Assembly: GCF_026151205.1 (NCBI RefSeq)
Contig: NC_087081.1
Location: 1,911,886 to 1,975,885, forward strand
From: Bolinopsis microptera
Taxonomy: Eukaryota > Ctenophora > Tentaculata > Lobata > Bolinopsidae
Length of the DNA stretch: 64,000 nt
Reading direction: 5' to 3'
The position numbers and the translations under genes are program-made. The notes below the pieces were generated by a model. That model was not told the DNA's origin. It was given only the letters and a program-made list of their open reading frames with translations, and did no database searches. Every line of letters begins with the position of its first letter. Position 1 is the first letter of the stretch. Shown here one piece after another: positions 9,456 to 20,951 of the stretch.

Positions 9456-12400
9456 GAACTCAAAATAAACTCATGAACCATACAAATTTGATTTACTTAA
9501 AGAAAATAGCATTATATTATAACATTTCTATTTTATCCCTACACATTTGTAAATTATTAGAAGTGTGTAACTTAAATTATTTCAGAATTATAACTATTGT
9601 GAACTCAATAAAAAAAAATAATTATCACTTTTTTTTACCAATATTAAAAACTGCCCAAAATATCTAAAAAAGTATTCTCTAGCCAAAGGGCTCAATATTT
9701 AAATCTAAATCTTCACTATTGTCTGGTTTATATCGCAATTCGCAACTTGGGCCCTCTGTCCCCCTCTTATCGAAATAACTGCTGTCTTTAATACCTCAAA
9801 GCGCAAGCGCTTTCTAAAATATGTAACTGAGTCTGAATAAAAAGAATATCACAAATGTACTTTGCTTCAATTCCATTTAGGTTGTCCATCATGCTAATTG
9901 ACTCATCCGTCAAGCTTTTGGTGTGTGACAAAGCTCATATTTCATTTACCAGGTTAGATTCATACAAAATTTGTTCCAGATGTTTTTTTGGAGGTTATTA
10001 CATTATTAAACAAAATTTACCCAGCTTGCTGAACTATGATTCGCTTTTTTACTAACTTTCTTACTATCTCACTTATGCATGATATCTAAATAAAGTAAAT
10101 ACGCCGTACGTACACCGATGTCAATCCATGGCGCGCCAGGTGCAAGGTAAAAAGCTTACGGAACAAATTTAAACTTGAATTTTGAAGAGCCGCGCGCTGC
10201 ACGATTTACTTCTGCATTTTGGGCCGCGCGCCGCGCATTACGAAATCTTTTATCGCAAGCACTTAACTTAACCATTAACAAAATTCCTCTTTTGGGTCAT
10301 TTAATTGTTTATTGTTAATTTTCTCTAATCAGAGCTGAGCCCTCGCATGGCTTTTGCATGTTGCAGTAGCGCGCGCCCAGTTGACCTAACCATGTGCTCT
10401 CGCGCCACTGCGGGCGGGCGCGCGCCACTGCACGCGCAAGCACTCTGGATAAAGCAACGCGCCCAGTGTGGCCGGCCATTCTAAAAAATTTAGACGAGTA
10501 TCATTTGCGCGTTAATAGTCATTTACCTGATTGAAGACGCGCGTAGGCTTGCTCTATCCAGAGCCCTTGCGTTTGCAGTAGCTCGCGCCCGCCTCACGCC
10601 TTGACTTGTGAAACAAGCGCGCCCGCAATGGCGCGAAAGCACATGGTTAGGTGAATGCGTAGGCCGTACGGGCTTTAATGCAATGTTTAATATTAATTTC
10701 AAATTAAGTATACATATAAGAGCTAGTAGCGACTGGTTGATTAGCATACATTAATTTTTAAAACACTTTAAGCTTTATTTGACGAACGCGCCACTAGCCG
10801 GGCGTGTTAAATTACTTTTTGACGGATGTTACTCGTTTAATATTTTTCGAAGCTTAGCGCGCGCCGCTTTCTTCAATTCCCGATCGACTAGGCAAGTGCT
10901 ACAAAGTAGCGCTTGTCGGGCTATAGTCTATTAACAATGGACAAAATCACTTTACACTTTCGAAATCTTCCAGGCCGGCCCCGCGCGATCACTGCTAAAA
11001 TCAATTGAATCAAAATATTGTAAACGCTGATTCTGCGAACGCGAATCACCCTTGTCATACGTTGTATATCGTAAGAACGATACCATGCATAGCGAAAGTT
11101 AACCCTCCGCCCGGAGGGAGAATCAACGATTCTTTAACAATGTGGAGAAGTAATACTTTAAGTTTAAGCCATACTTTCTTTACTGGGCCGCGCTCAGCCT
11201 GTCATTCCGCCGAATCTCTATTCGGAGACATAATAGCCTGAGGTCCCCAGGCAATACTATCTTAAACAAGACTGGAATCCTTCTAAACTCAAAATCACTT
11301 CTAATTCTTTATATAAATCGTAAACACCGTACTTACAACTTAACTAGGCTGAGTAGTGCATAGTGAGTTGTAAGTTAACTTCCTCGGTTGTCATGGTAAC
11401 AGGTAACATGACATGAAATGGGGCTGGTGATTGAAGTTAATAGTTGCATGATATATGGTAAGCACCGCTTCTTTACTTTTTACAAACATAAATGATAAAC
11501 CTTAAGCTCCGAGCGGGGAGATGCATAATATTAATTGGACGACCTTACGTACTAAGTCAGGCTGTCACGGCTTATCGTCCGGCCTTAGCTATAAAAATAG
11601 TACAGCCAGGGAGAGCTTTTCGATATAAAGTTATGTTATTGCTACTTATCATCCTTCTACCATTTTCGTAGCTTACCCTTGGTCGAGTTTTATTGTATCA
11701 CGTTGTGACACCCACGGTCGTTTCACTAGGTCCTGACGATACAGGGGGAGCCGCGCACTTCGTGCGCGGCGGGTCATACAACGTATGACAAGAGTTTTAC
11801 TGTACTTGTCAACCTCTTTTTCTGTTTCGAGACCGTCTCGAGCTCCCTTACTTTTTTTACTTGTTCAGAGTCTCTTTTACTTGTTCAGAGTCTCTTGCTC
11901 AGAAGATCAATTCATATAGAACTGGGGTTTAACCTCAGGTGGTTCAAGGCCATGTTAAGGGGACCTCTTATACTAGGCCATTAGTTTTATATATGTTAAT
12001 ACTATAAAAAACTTTGACGATGCAGGACAGCAAGATACTATGTCATCATAGTTGTTGAGTGCCAATGGATCTACCAAAATAGGTTTCTCAGTAGACCAAA
12101 CAGATAGTTGTTTCTGTAGATAGAATCCGACAACAAGAGTGCTGCGGCCCGCCCGCTCACCTAGTCACTTGTTCGACTCCGCCACAGCCAAGCGACTAAT
12201 AGTGACTAGTGAGGGGTTAAGGTACCATACGGGAATAACTCTCTCCAAGGATGAGGGAGTTTATGACGTCACAAGGCCACAGCTTATTATTGCAATAACA
12301 CGCGTTACACGTCGGCTAGAGAATTGGTTCTTTCGGCGATACGATTCTTTACCAGTTTGTCACAGCTGATTTAAATCTTAGCCAAATTGGAGACTAATAA

Positions 12401-13192
12401 TTTTTCAGTTAACAGGGAGAATATTTAGTTTCTTTTGCTCTGTAGCAAGTTTATCGTCATACTCCCGGAGAAAAGATCGAGATACCCCAACTACTTGTAC
12501 CTGGAGATATACGGAACGAAGAAATGTTCGTGGAGATCAGTCCTTGACCAGCGGACCCAAACCTCATTCCCACGACCGTTTACCCTGACAACTTGGTAGC
12601 TGAGAAAGCAGAGTTCAGAGCAGAATTGAAGCGGAAAGCTGCCAACCAACACCTGAACCTCTCAGCAACCAATTGAACGTTGGCAAAAAAACATTTAAGT
12701 TGTTATATTAAGTTTTAATACTTTCAACACTACTATATAACAAATAATTTGAGCTAGCAGAATGGTTTTCAGAGGGCATCAATGAAATGTACTATGAGCT
12801 GGTCCCAAGTCCAGACGCCATTTTATTCTTTGTAATTTTCAATAACCCTGTCTAGTCATTGACTACTGATTAAGAATTTATAAATGTATCGCGTCATGAC
12901 GTTTCAGTTTCACCACTCACAAGCCACATCCATTTTAATTCATAAAATTTCTAAGATTTCAAAAACCAATCGTTCATCTAAATCACACAATGAACTTTAA
13001 ATTTTTATAAAAATACCAATGAATACACCATATTTAGAAAATTGTTCATTTTGATTGAATTTTACGATGCCAATGTTCATTCGACAACTCCAGCTTTACT
13101 TTTCATCGAATGGTGTTATGCTACAATTGAGTTGCGTTGTTTGTTTGTCATTTATACTGTAGGCTATTTAGCTGTGTTGCGATGTAGTGAGT
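9456..13192. other. repeat-rich gene-free stretch
   Basis: 9456-9840 looks like LINE 3'UTR with AT-rich tail. 10100-11000 is full of GC-rich palindromic pieces: 10360-10410 and 10545-10660 are inverted copies sharing GGCGCGA(A/G)AGCACATGGT and CTTGACTTGTGAAACAAGCG, also present at 6345-6455. 10800-10950 (GACGGATGTTACTCGT then GGCAAGTGCTACAAAGTAGC) repeats 8045-8170 of the 5.77-kb element. 11180-11257 is an R1 copy. 11690-11790 is an R2 palindromic repeat copy. 12670-13030 repeats at about 15935-16130. I see no supported gene here. Confidence 0.6.
11690..11795. repeat. palindromic dispersed repeat family R2, copy 1
   Basis: Contains GCCGCGCACTTCGTGCGCGG next to GTCATACAACGTATGAC. The same arrangement occurs in the opposite orientation at 62870-62985 (GTCATACGTTGTATGACCCG and GCGCACGAGTGCGCGGCTCC), with matching flanks CTGTATCGT and a GTGATACAA-like end. 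Non-coding, probably a MITE. Confidence 0.65.
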
Positions 13193-14521
13193 CTATTTAA
13201 TAGTCTTACGACAATAAACAGTAGTATCTGAGCTGCTAGCAGTCCAAATAACTCTCTTGTTCATGTTGGATGAGGGTATATCCTCACCATGGTCCGCAAT
13301 CATGAAATGACCATCACCAAGATCTGTGGCTGCTCTCCAGGTGTTACCTTCTTTAAAACCAGGAAGACTCCATCCACTTTCCCAGGTATTAGAACATTTC
13401 CAGGAGCTGTCCGTCACCAGGATATCACCTCCTTCAGCATCTTGAACCGAACCTATGATTCCATATCCTCCTCCATTTTCCAAGCATTTGACAGCAATGA
13501 GCTCGCTAGAAGCTGGAATGTTCAAGGTCGACATTGTGCCCGAATTGCTCAACCCAGCCGGTCGTCTTTCAGCACCGTCCACGAAGATAGTCAGCACGTC
13601 ATCACAGTGGATGTACATGGTGTAATCAGGAGATTCAGGACATTGTTCTGAATTGCACTCCCTGGATTCCTCTCCCTCTCCACGGCACTCTACTCCCCCG
13701 CGTGCTGGTGCTGGGTCTGTACAGCTTCTCTCCCGGGTCTGTACTCCTCCATCACACTCTGCAGAACACTCGCCCCAGTCACTCCAAAATCCCCAGCCTC
13801 CATCCACCGGGATCAAAGCTGACTGATCCTGACAGCACCAACATGTCCCACAATCAGGAACCAGATCGTTCTTTCCTCTGGTGAATTTTCCTCCTGTCAC
13901 TCGCTCACACATCTCTGCATGTGTCGCTTCATGATTCGCTCTCCATTCTCTGTCAGATTCTGTATAGTGGTAACACTTCCACGGGCCTTTGTCCTTCTTC
14001 CTGCTTTCTAGATCTGTAAAGTTGTCGTTTATCGTGGAGATCTTCTTCTTCAAGTTTTCCAACTCTCTGGACAGAGATGCTGTGGCGATGCTCGTCTCTG
14101 TGGTGGATATCTCCATCTTCGCTGTGGTTTGTGCGGATAATATGGTCAGTTCAGCCATCTGCTTTGAAAGTCCAGTCACCAGGTCATTCAGAGAGATGAT
14201 GCTCTGCATTGAAGTGAATAGAAGATCTTTCAAATCTTCTGTTGCTATCTCTTTGGAATTCAATTCCTGTAAAAATAGCGGTCTTAGAATCGGGTTATTG
14301 TGACAGTTATTACTTCCAAATCTCAATTCATTTAATTGTGATCAAAGTAAGGTTGGTGAAGCCTCTCGCAGACTATTTGAATAATTTATTTGAGGTTCGT
14401 TGTTTTATGCTATATGATCTTAGAATGTTAAGTGTTAACCTACCGTATCAAGCGAATCAGCTACAATGTCTGCTGCTAGAGCCAAGCAGATGATTATACA
14501 CACTGAGATCTTCATAATCAT
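13193..14521 (-). CDS. secreted coiled-coil protein with one thrombospondin type-1 domain
   Basis: Two exons: 14521-14444 and 14266-13193 (join gives 383 aa; phase 0 at both edges). Exon 1 encodes the start and signal peptide MIMKISVCIIICLALAADIVA and ends at donor GTAGGT. The acceptor is TTTTTACAG before GAATTG. Domains: signal peptide 1-22; Ser/Thr-rich coiled coil about 40-115; a Cys-rich stretch with CGTCWCC about 165-171; TSP1 about 182-236 (WGFWSDWGECSAECDGG, RERSC, ECNSEQC); and a C-terminal beta-type domain ending TDSSWKCSNTW, KRVIWTASSSDTTVYCRK. Expected to be extracellular; TSP1 domains commonly bind matrix or glycans. I do not recognise an orthologue. A YAG (TTTGACAG) lies 8 nt upstream of the ATG at 14521; a second ATG at 14515 is possible. 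Confidence 0.85.
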
Positions 14522-15220
14522 AACAAATCCTGTCAAAGTGAATTACATTCCTCTTCGTTTAGTTAGATAATGTTGAAATGAAAAGCCACAAATAGATAAA
14601 CGCATCGGCATACACATAAGAAAAATTCGTTAAGAAATGGATATGAAAAAGATATTCGAAGAAGCTTTGACTGGAAGCTGGTTTGTAGATCAATGCCGTG
14701 TCTTAAAATAATAAAGACTGGTAGCAAACTTTGTAAATTAAAATCTAACAAAAACCTAAAATGAATTTGTTCGAAATGATCGTAAATTAGTATTAGCCGT
14801 TTTAAATTAACACTGTTAATTATCAATGATCTAACACCACCATGACCTCCAGTTCTGCAGTGCTAAACCAAAACTTAAACCTTTCGACTAATATTTCATT
14901 AGCATTAGTTGTGAAGTTTATTAAATCAGAACCGAGTCGAGGGGTGCCATAATTGGCAAAGAAAATTCGCTTAGTCTGCACATAAATTAAATCAAACTCG
15001 TCACAAAACCATCACTGAAACTCTCAGTGATCCAAATTACTCCACAACAACAAAACAAACCGTGTTTAAACTTGATAAAATGTAGATGATGCTGGAAAAT
15101 GATAGAAATTTCACCCTCCGTGGTCAAGCCAGCTTTGTGTTCATCTCATTTCAATTCATTTATATGACCTTATATTTTAATATAAACTTAAAACTAGCCG
15201 TTGTCAGTTTGTAAGCATAG

Positions 15221-15328
15221 AATTATAATATCATGATGATTTAATTATAATATCATGATGATTTAATTATAATATCATGATGATTTAATTATAATATCAT
15301 GATGATTTAATTATAATATCATGATGAT
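15221..15328. repeat. 22-bp tandem repeat, about five copies
   Basis: Unit AATTATAATATCATGATGAT plus TT, nearly perfect. Contains the palindrome ATCATGAT. No spacers, so not a CRISPR array. Confidence 0.95.
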
Positions 15329-16604
15329 TCTATTCCAGATGTACGCTGGAGATATGTGGAGTAATCGAGTATAGTCCCCTTAAATACAGGTTCTAACACA
15401 ACTCAATAGTTCCTCATGCATTGGTCAGACACGACGTTTGTTATTTGAATTTCAAATCATAATAAAGTGTTTTGAATTTAAAATTAAATCATATTCTATT
15501 AACTTGTAGTTGTAAACTGATCTATGATTCCTATTTCGTTACTAAGTTACTACAGTTACGAGCTCGTGTGCAGTGGTGAAACGTTCCTGCCACCACTGTG
15601 ATTATGAACAAATCTCGAACGATTTTACAACAACAACAAGAGGTAATCGTTATTTAGATATTAGTAAACCTCATTAAAAAAAAACAAATATTTCCCACAG
15701 CCATATCATTTGACGCCGGTAGAAATTCTGCTGTATTCAGTGGCGATGGATAACATTGCAGTATGACTGACCTTCCACTTCTTAAAACATATTCAAAGAT
15801 CTCTTTTTCTATTTTGATAATTGTCCGTTTATCAAACCTTTCTTTAGGAATAGAACGTTGAATACCTCAATTGTGTCTTGTGCCAAAAAAAGACATAGAA
15901 ATCGGGAAAATTCCGCCCACCTAAAATGCAATTTTACTGAACGTTGGCAAAATAAAACAAACTTTTAAGTTGTAATATTATTATTATGAATTTATGAATA
16001 TGACGTATCATCAGCCACACAAATTTTATTTTCTAAAATTTCTAAAATCAATGGTTCATCTAAATTACACAAAGAACTATAATTGTCTAAAAAATAATAA
16101 TAAATACGGAGTAAAATACACCATATCTTACTAATACTATAAGTATATATAAAGCGAGACGATATATACATGTTTAGATATCCGTACCATTTTACTGTTT
16201 ACTGTCATACTGACACCACGGCATCAACTTTAGCACGACTTTCCACAAAAACCGATATACAAAAAAGATATTCAAATACAACCTTAACTTTTTTGGCTGG
16301 TTCAAATGCTTAAATGGTCTTCAAATCAGTATAGAAAAATATAAAATTGGTCAAGGAATAAGAATTTTAGTGCCCAAAATTTGGACCCCAAACTGGTGTC
16401 AAAATTGGGTTAGTTTATAATCAATTTTCCAAGCTACCGGCCGGCCGGCTAAGTTTAGGAAAAGTAGTAGTAGTAGTACAAATTAGGCGAAGTTGTCCGG
16501 TATAGTAGCCCCAGAGGCAGGCAGAGCATCTTCATGCTACCGTCTCGTGGACCACCAGGTCCAGCCTCTTTTTAAAAAATTCTTATTTTATGACGACAGG
16601 GTGT

Positions 16605-17255
16605 GGACACAGGGGGACTATTATATATATTATATAGTGCCCCAGTTTCTTTGCACTACCTTACGAGACATTTTTGTGGCGGACCAATGTGCGACGACCG
16701 AAATTTTGGCGGTCCGAAAATATGGCGAAATTGAACAAAAACCGTCACATTTCGGACGTCACAGAAAATAAGGGTATTTTTCATCATTTTGTTTTCTGAC
16801 ACAAAGGAAATTCAAAATTTTCTAAAAATCGGTAAAATCATGTTGAAACAAAATGAAACTTATAAATCGATTTTTTCATCTTCCTCTAAGGGGTCCGGCT
16901 CGAATCTTTCAGTTTCACTTATTGAGTTTAGTATTAAATTGTTTATCTTGACTTAGTCTATAAGACGTTTATGTTAGCACATAAATGTAAATTATTGTAA
17001 ATTTAAAACGTATAACTTGACATTAAATTCATCATGGAATATTGTGTTTATTTGTCCCACCATCATATCACTAACTTTTCAAGAACAAAATGAATCGATG
17101 AAGCCACAATTATTGGAATAAGCTAAAAATAATGCGACGGATTCTATTACGACGACCGAAATTTTGGCGGTCCGAAAATATGGCGAAATTTAGGGAAAAC
17201 CGTCGCATTTCGTACGTTATAAAAATGTCTTGTAAGGTATAGTCCCCCTATGTGG
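16605..17255. mobile_element. foldback/MITE-like element
   Basis: Left end CACAGGGGGACTATTA; right end on the opposite strand CACATAGGGGGACTATACC. Inner arm left ACCTTACGAGACATTTTTGT versus right (reversed) ACCTTACAAGACATTTTTAT. A direct repeat GACGACCGAAATTTTGGCGG occurs at about 16693 and 17151. Confidence 0.65.
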
Positions 17256-17527
17256 AGTGCCACTGGCCACTAAATTGCATTTGTAAAATTTAATGGATGA
17301 AATTTTACAAAACTTTCTGGAAATACGTTTACAGTTTAACTCGTATCTATTGTCTACTTGTCTATTATGTCGGAATTTTTTAATTTTTTTTCATAAATAC
17401 AAATATGGCCAATGGCGGAATGGCACTGTGCACTGACATGCTGAGCGCCGGCCACCGCGCCTAATAGTAATAACAATGTTTGTGCAATTCTGATACAAAT
17501 TACGTAAGTTATTAAAGGATATACTGT

Positions 17528-17608
17528 GGACACCGGCTATTATGTTCATAATATAATTAACAGAATAGAGATTTAGCGGAATGACAGGCTGAGCGCCGCC
17601 CAGTAATT
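17528..17608. repeat. short dispersed repeat family R1, copy 3
   Basis: CGGCTATTATGTTCAT ... TTAGCGGAATGACAGGCTGA GCGCCGCCCAGTAA, matching copies at 6941-7029 and 11180-11257. Confidence 0.65.
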
Positions 17609-18285
17609 AAAGGGTTGCATGTGTCATGTGAGCGGCTACTTTTGGGCAATCCCTTTCCTTTTTGTTATCAACGGAAGCTACGTTGCACGTTTGAAACGCG
17701 AACGAGAAAATCAAAAAATAGGTGTTAGATTTAGAATAAAATCGCATAAATTCAGCAAATTTTTACTGCGTCGTCGCTCCGGCTAAGCAATAGCAACATT
17801 GATAATTTTTTAAATTGCTCGTGCCTTAGCAATGGCAACATTTATAATTTTAAAAATTGCTCGTGCGCGAGCAAGCACATATCATTTATTTGCGTTTTCA
17901 TGCTTTATGATTGATCACAGATCATGACATTGACTAGCTTAAATTTATACTTACGCTATGACTAATGACTATTCATTTGTTTGTCATTAATATTTTATGA
18001 TGCGGTAAGAACTAAGAAGTATCAATATAAATTGACTACATCAAAGTTCAAACTAGTTAAACGATCGGGATTCGTGCTAAATTAAAATAGGCTCAGATGT
18101 CATGCCATCCTATTATCACTACTTTACCACTTTAACAGGGTCCATTATCATCGGCTGATTGTATTGTTTCAGAGGACTCTCAGGACCAGGCTATTATTAA
18201 TTAACAAGCTCCTCTATGACATAAATACTGCGTTCAGCTTGATCAACGTCAGTTCTTTCAAGTCTTCCTTCGTTTCTTTTTAACA

Positions 18286-20951
18286 ATGCGGAGTCTTTCT
18301 ATTCTTGTGTTCTTGATGTTGTGCAATGTCGCTGTTTCTAAATTTAAGCTGAGTAACAGAAAGATTGCAAAGGAGTATCGAGAGGCTTTAAAAAAGTTCA
18401 ACACAGCCCCTCAAAATGTAAGTAAATATGAAATACTTCGTACGGGTATTTGCCTCACAGAATGGCCAAAAAAAAGGAAGGTCTCTCAAAGTCACAAAAC
18501 ACACTTTATTCCAGTTTTTATCTCATAAGAAGCTAAGTTGACACTCATATTTTTCTTCCCGGGGGTTCATTTAATCTCATAACCATTTTTTCTTTGAGAA
18601 AAATTGGCCGGAAAATCTTCCTCGAAAAAAACATGCCTCACAGAATGGCCAAATCTGAATTTCTATAATTTTGTTGATGGAGATACTTTTTAAATTTCTA
18701 TCACCACACGTTCTTAGAAAACCTATTAAGGAATGGGGTAATAACCTAAAACTCACGAAAAAAACTGAGCTGTGAAAAATTATTTCACAAAAAAGAAAAA
18801 ATGCCTGACAAAATGGCAAAAAAAAAAAGATAACGAGAAAATTTTATTTTTCTAAAACCTTTGGCTCTTGTTTCAGGCATGCTGCTGGTATTAATATGCC
18901 TTGTTAACACCCCCATATAGGTGAAATTTCTTAGAACTGAATAAAAAGGGCATAATTTCCTACACCAAAAATGGCCATTTTGTGTGGCGTTGTTCATATT
19001 CCCTGATTTCATGATTTATAACCTTCATTCGGCTGTAAAAACACTCCATCTGGGGTGTTATTGTATAATAAATAGCTTGTGAATACTTTAGACTTATGGT
19101 TTCATTGAATAAAAGGAGTTTTAAATTTTGGCCATTTTGTGAGGCATATTTTGGCCATTTTGTGAGGCGTTTAGCCATTTTAACATTTTGTTTCTTCCTA
19201 AATTGAACAATGTTCGTTTTGTTTGATGAATACTATTCTTTAAACATCTTCTGTCATACTGGTGCCAGAAGTTCTCACCAAAATGCAAACTTAGTTCAAA
19301 AATTTGAAAACAAATTTTGTGAGGCATATTTTGGCCATTTTGTGAGGCGTGTAGCCATTTTAGCATTTTTTTCTTCCTATATTGAACAATGTTCGTTTTT
19401 TTTGATGAATACTATTCTTTGAACATCTTCTGTCATACTGGTGCCAGAAGTTCTCACCAAAATGTAAACTTAATTCAAAAATTTGAAAACAAATTTTTCA
19501 GTGCTCAAAATTTCTACATAAACAGTCATATTTATGCCAGAAAATGTGGTCCTAGTTATTGTTAATGATTTCACCACAGGAAGTGTTGCCAGAAGACTTT
19601 TGTTTCATATGGTATCCACAAAACCTACCAGTCTTTTATAAAAAATTAGTTACAAAAACATTTACAAATTTGGCCATTCTGTGAGGCTAGCCATTCTGTG
19701 AGGCATTTACCCGTAACTTATATATACCTACTTTAATTTCTACAAGTACAGTCTTGGCAATGAATTTTGAGTCTTTGAATTTATATTATAGATCACGACT
19801 TTTTGATGCCATAATTTAGTATGCTTATGCCTTACATCAGATTTGTTGTTATGATAACCGCACATTTGAAACTGCTTGGACGCTTGTTACTCTAACTACC
19901 AAACCGACCACAGGTTCCACAGTTCCAGAGAATGAATCTGCCCGATACAACTATTGGTCCTGACAAAGCTGCTCGTCGATCTAGCTACAAGAACTTCAAG
20001 AAGTACTCTGAACTTGTAAACGAGATAAATCACGACGATACGTTCTCCTTCACTGCAGAAATCAACAAGTTTAGCATAGAGTCAGAGAGTGACTTGAATA
20101 CCCACTTTGGGATGAACATGAGTGCAAGCTTTGACGACGAAATGTTTGAGAACGACACGGACTTTGAATTTGAGCCACAAGACGAAGCTGTCGAGAAAAG
20201 AGATGCAGTGGAATTACCGGAGAGTATTGACTGGAGTTACACCCTGTCAGAGCCTGAACATCAGAGAAAGTGTGGCAGCTGTTGGGCCTTCAGTGCGATC
20301 TCTTCCGTCGAGTCAGCGTACTACAGAGCAACAGGACTGAGGAAGAAGTTCAGCTACCAAGAACTAGTGGACTGCGTGTTCGAAGAAAAAAGATGGGGTA
20401 ATGGCTGTAAGGGGGCTTCCATCAACACGGGGTTCCTCTGGGTGACCAGGCAGAAACGTCTAGCGTCACGTGAGGACTACAAATATGTGGCTAAAGACGG
20501 TGAATGTAAAAAAAACACGACTTTGAACAGTTATACAAATGTAGGCCTGAAACGATTGTATCGCGTCCCTAAAACTGAATCAGCTTTGCTGCAAGCAGTG
20601 GTCGAGGGGGTAGTCAGTGTGGGAGTCAAGGGCGGACGGTCCCTTCTAGCTTACAAATCAGGGATTTATTACGACCGCTACTTGTGTAGGGCCACCGCAT
20701 ATCCTAACCACGCTGTTAACCTAGTCGGATACGGAGAGGAGGGAGGTAAGAAGTACTGGCTGATCAGGAACAGTTGGGGCAAAGACTGGGGCGAGGGAGG
20801 CTACTATCGTATGACACGTGACCATAAAAACCACTGCAAGATACACGAGACGGCACTCAGACTCGACCTACAGTGCTACAACAGGAAGCAGTGCGAGGAA
20901 CAGAAGAATGTTAATGAACTTGAGAAGCAGATCGAGACAGAGCTTGTTTAA
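18286..20951 (+). CDS. papain-family (C1A) cysteine protease with I29-like propeptide
   Basis: Two coding exons: 18286-18417 and 19914-20951, phase 0 (389 aa). Donor AAT|GTAAGT, acceptor GACCACAG|GTTCC; a second in-frame AG nine bases later could drop three residues. Signal peptide MRSLSILVFLMLCNVAVS; I29-like propeptide about 60-105 (YKNFKKYSELVNEIN...FTAEINKFS) with an acidic insert; mature enzyme from about LPESIDW. Catalytic Cys167 in QRKCGSCWAFS, His310 in NHAVNLVGYG and Asn330 in LIRNSWGKDWGEGGY are all present, with the oxyanion Gln at 161. The tail after the catalytic domain (QCYNRKQCEEQKNV...) is an unusual charged extension. Expected location is lysosome or secreted. The 1.5-kb intron holds a mobile element (18441-19713). 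Cathepsin-like, but the exact class is uncertain. Confidence 0.92.
18441..19713. mobile_element. non-coding TIR element in the protease intron
   Basis: Ends are inverted: left CGGGTATTTGCCTCACAGAA then TGGCCA; right TGGCCATTCTGTGAGGCATT TACCCG. Flanking TA on both sides suggests a 2-bp TA target duplication. The motif GGCCATTTTGTGAGGC (or GCCTCACAGAATGGCC) recurs about ten times in both orientations inside. A 179-bp unit is tandemly duplicated (about 19135-19495; GATGAATACTATTCTTT at 19225 and 19404). No transposase ORF. Confidence 0.75.

Larger units (their letters stand above)
14522..18285. other. gene-free stretch with tandem and foldback repeats
   Basis: Contains the 22-bp tandem array at 15221-15328, the second copy of the 12.7-kb repeat at 15935-16130, a foldback at 16605-17255 and an R1 copy at 17528-17608. 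AGTAGTAGTAGTA microsatellite at 16464-16477. The open frame at 16493-16771 falls inside the foldback and is not a gene. 14.5-15.2 kb and 17.6-18.25 kb show nothing I can name. Confidence 0.55.

Noticed and set aside
15221..15328. Regular short repeats that might suggest a CRISPR array
   Set aside because: Units are contiguous with no spacers, and the genome is eukaryotic.
16493..16771. 92-codon frame in the 16.6-kb foldback
   Set aside because: Lies within the inverted repeat and repeats at 17150 without keeping the frame.
19914..19931. The ATG at 19932 as the protease start
   Set aside because: The upstream exon with signal peptide joins in phase through a good GT-AG intron; a start at 19932 would leave the protein without a secretion signal.
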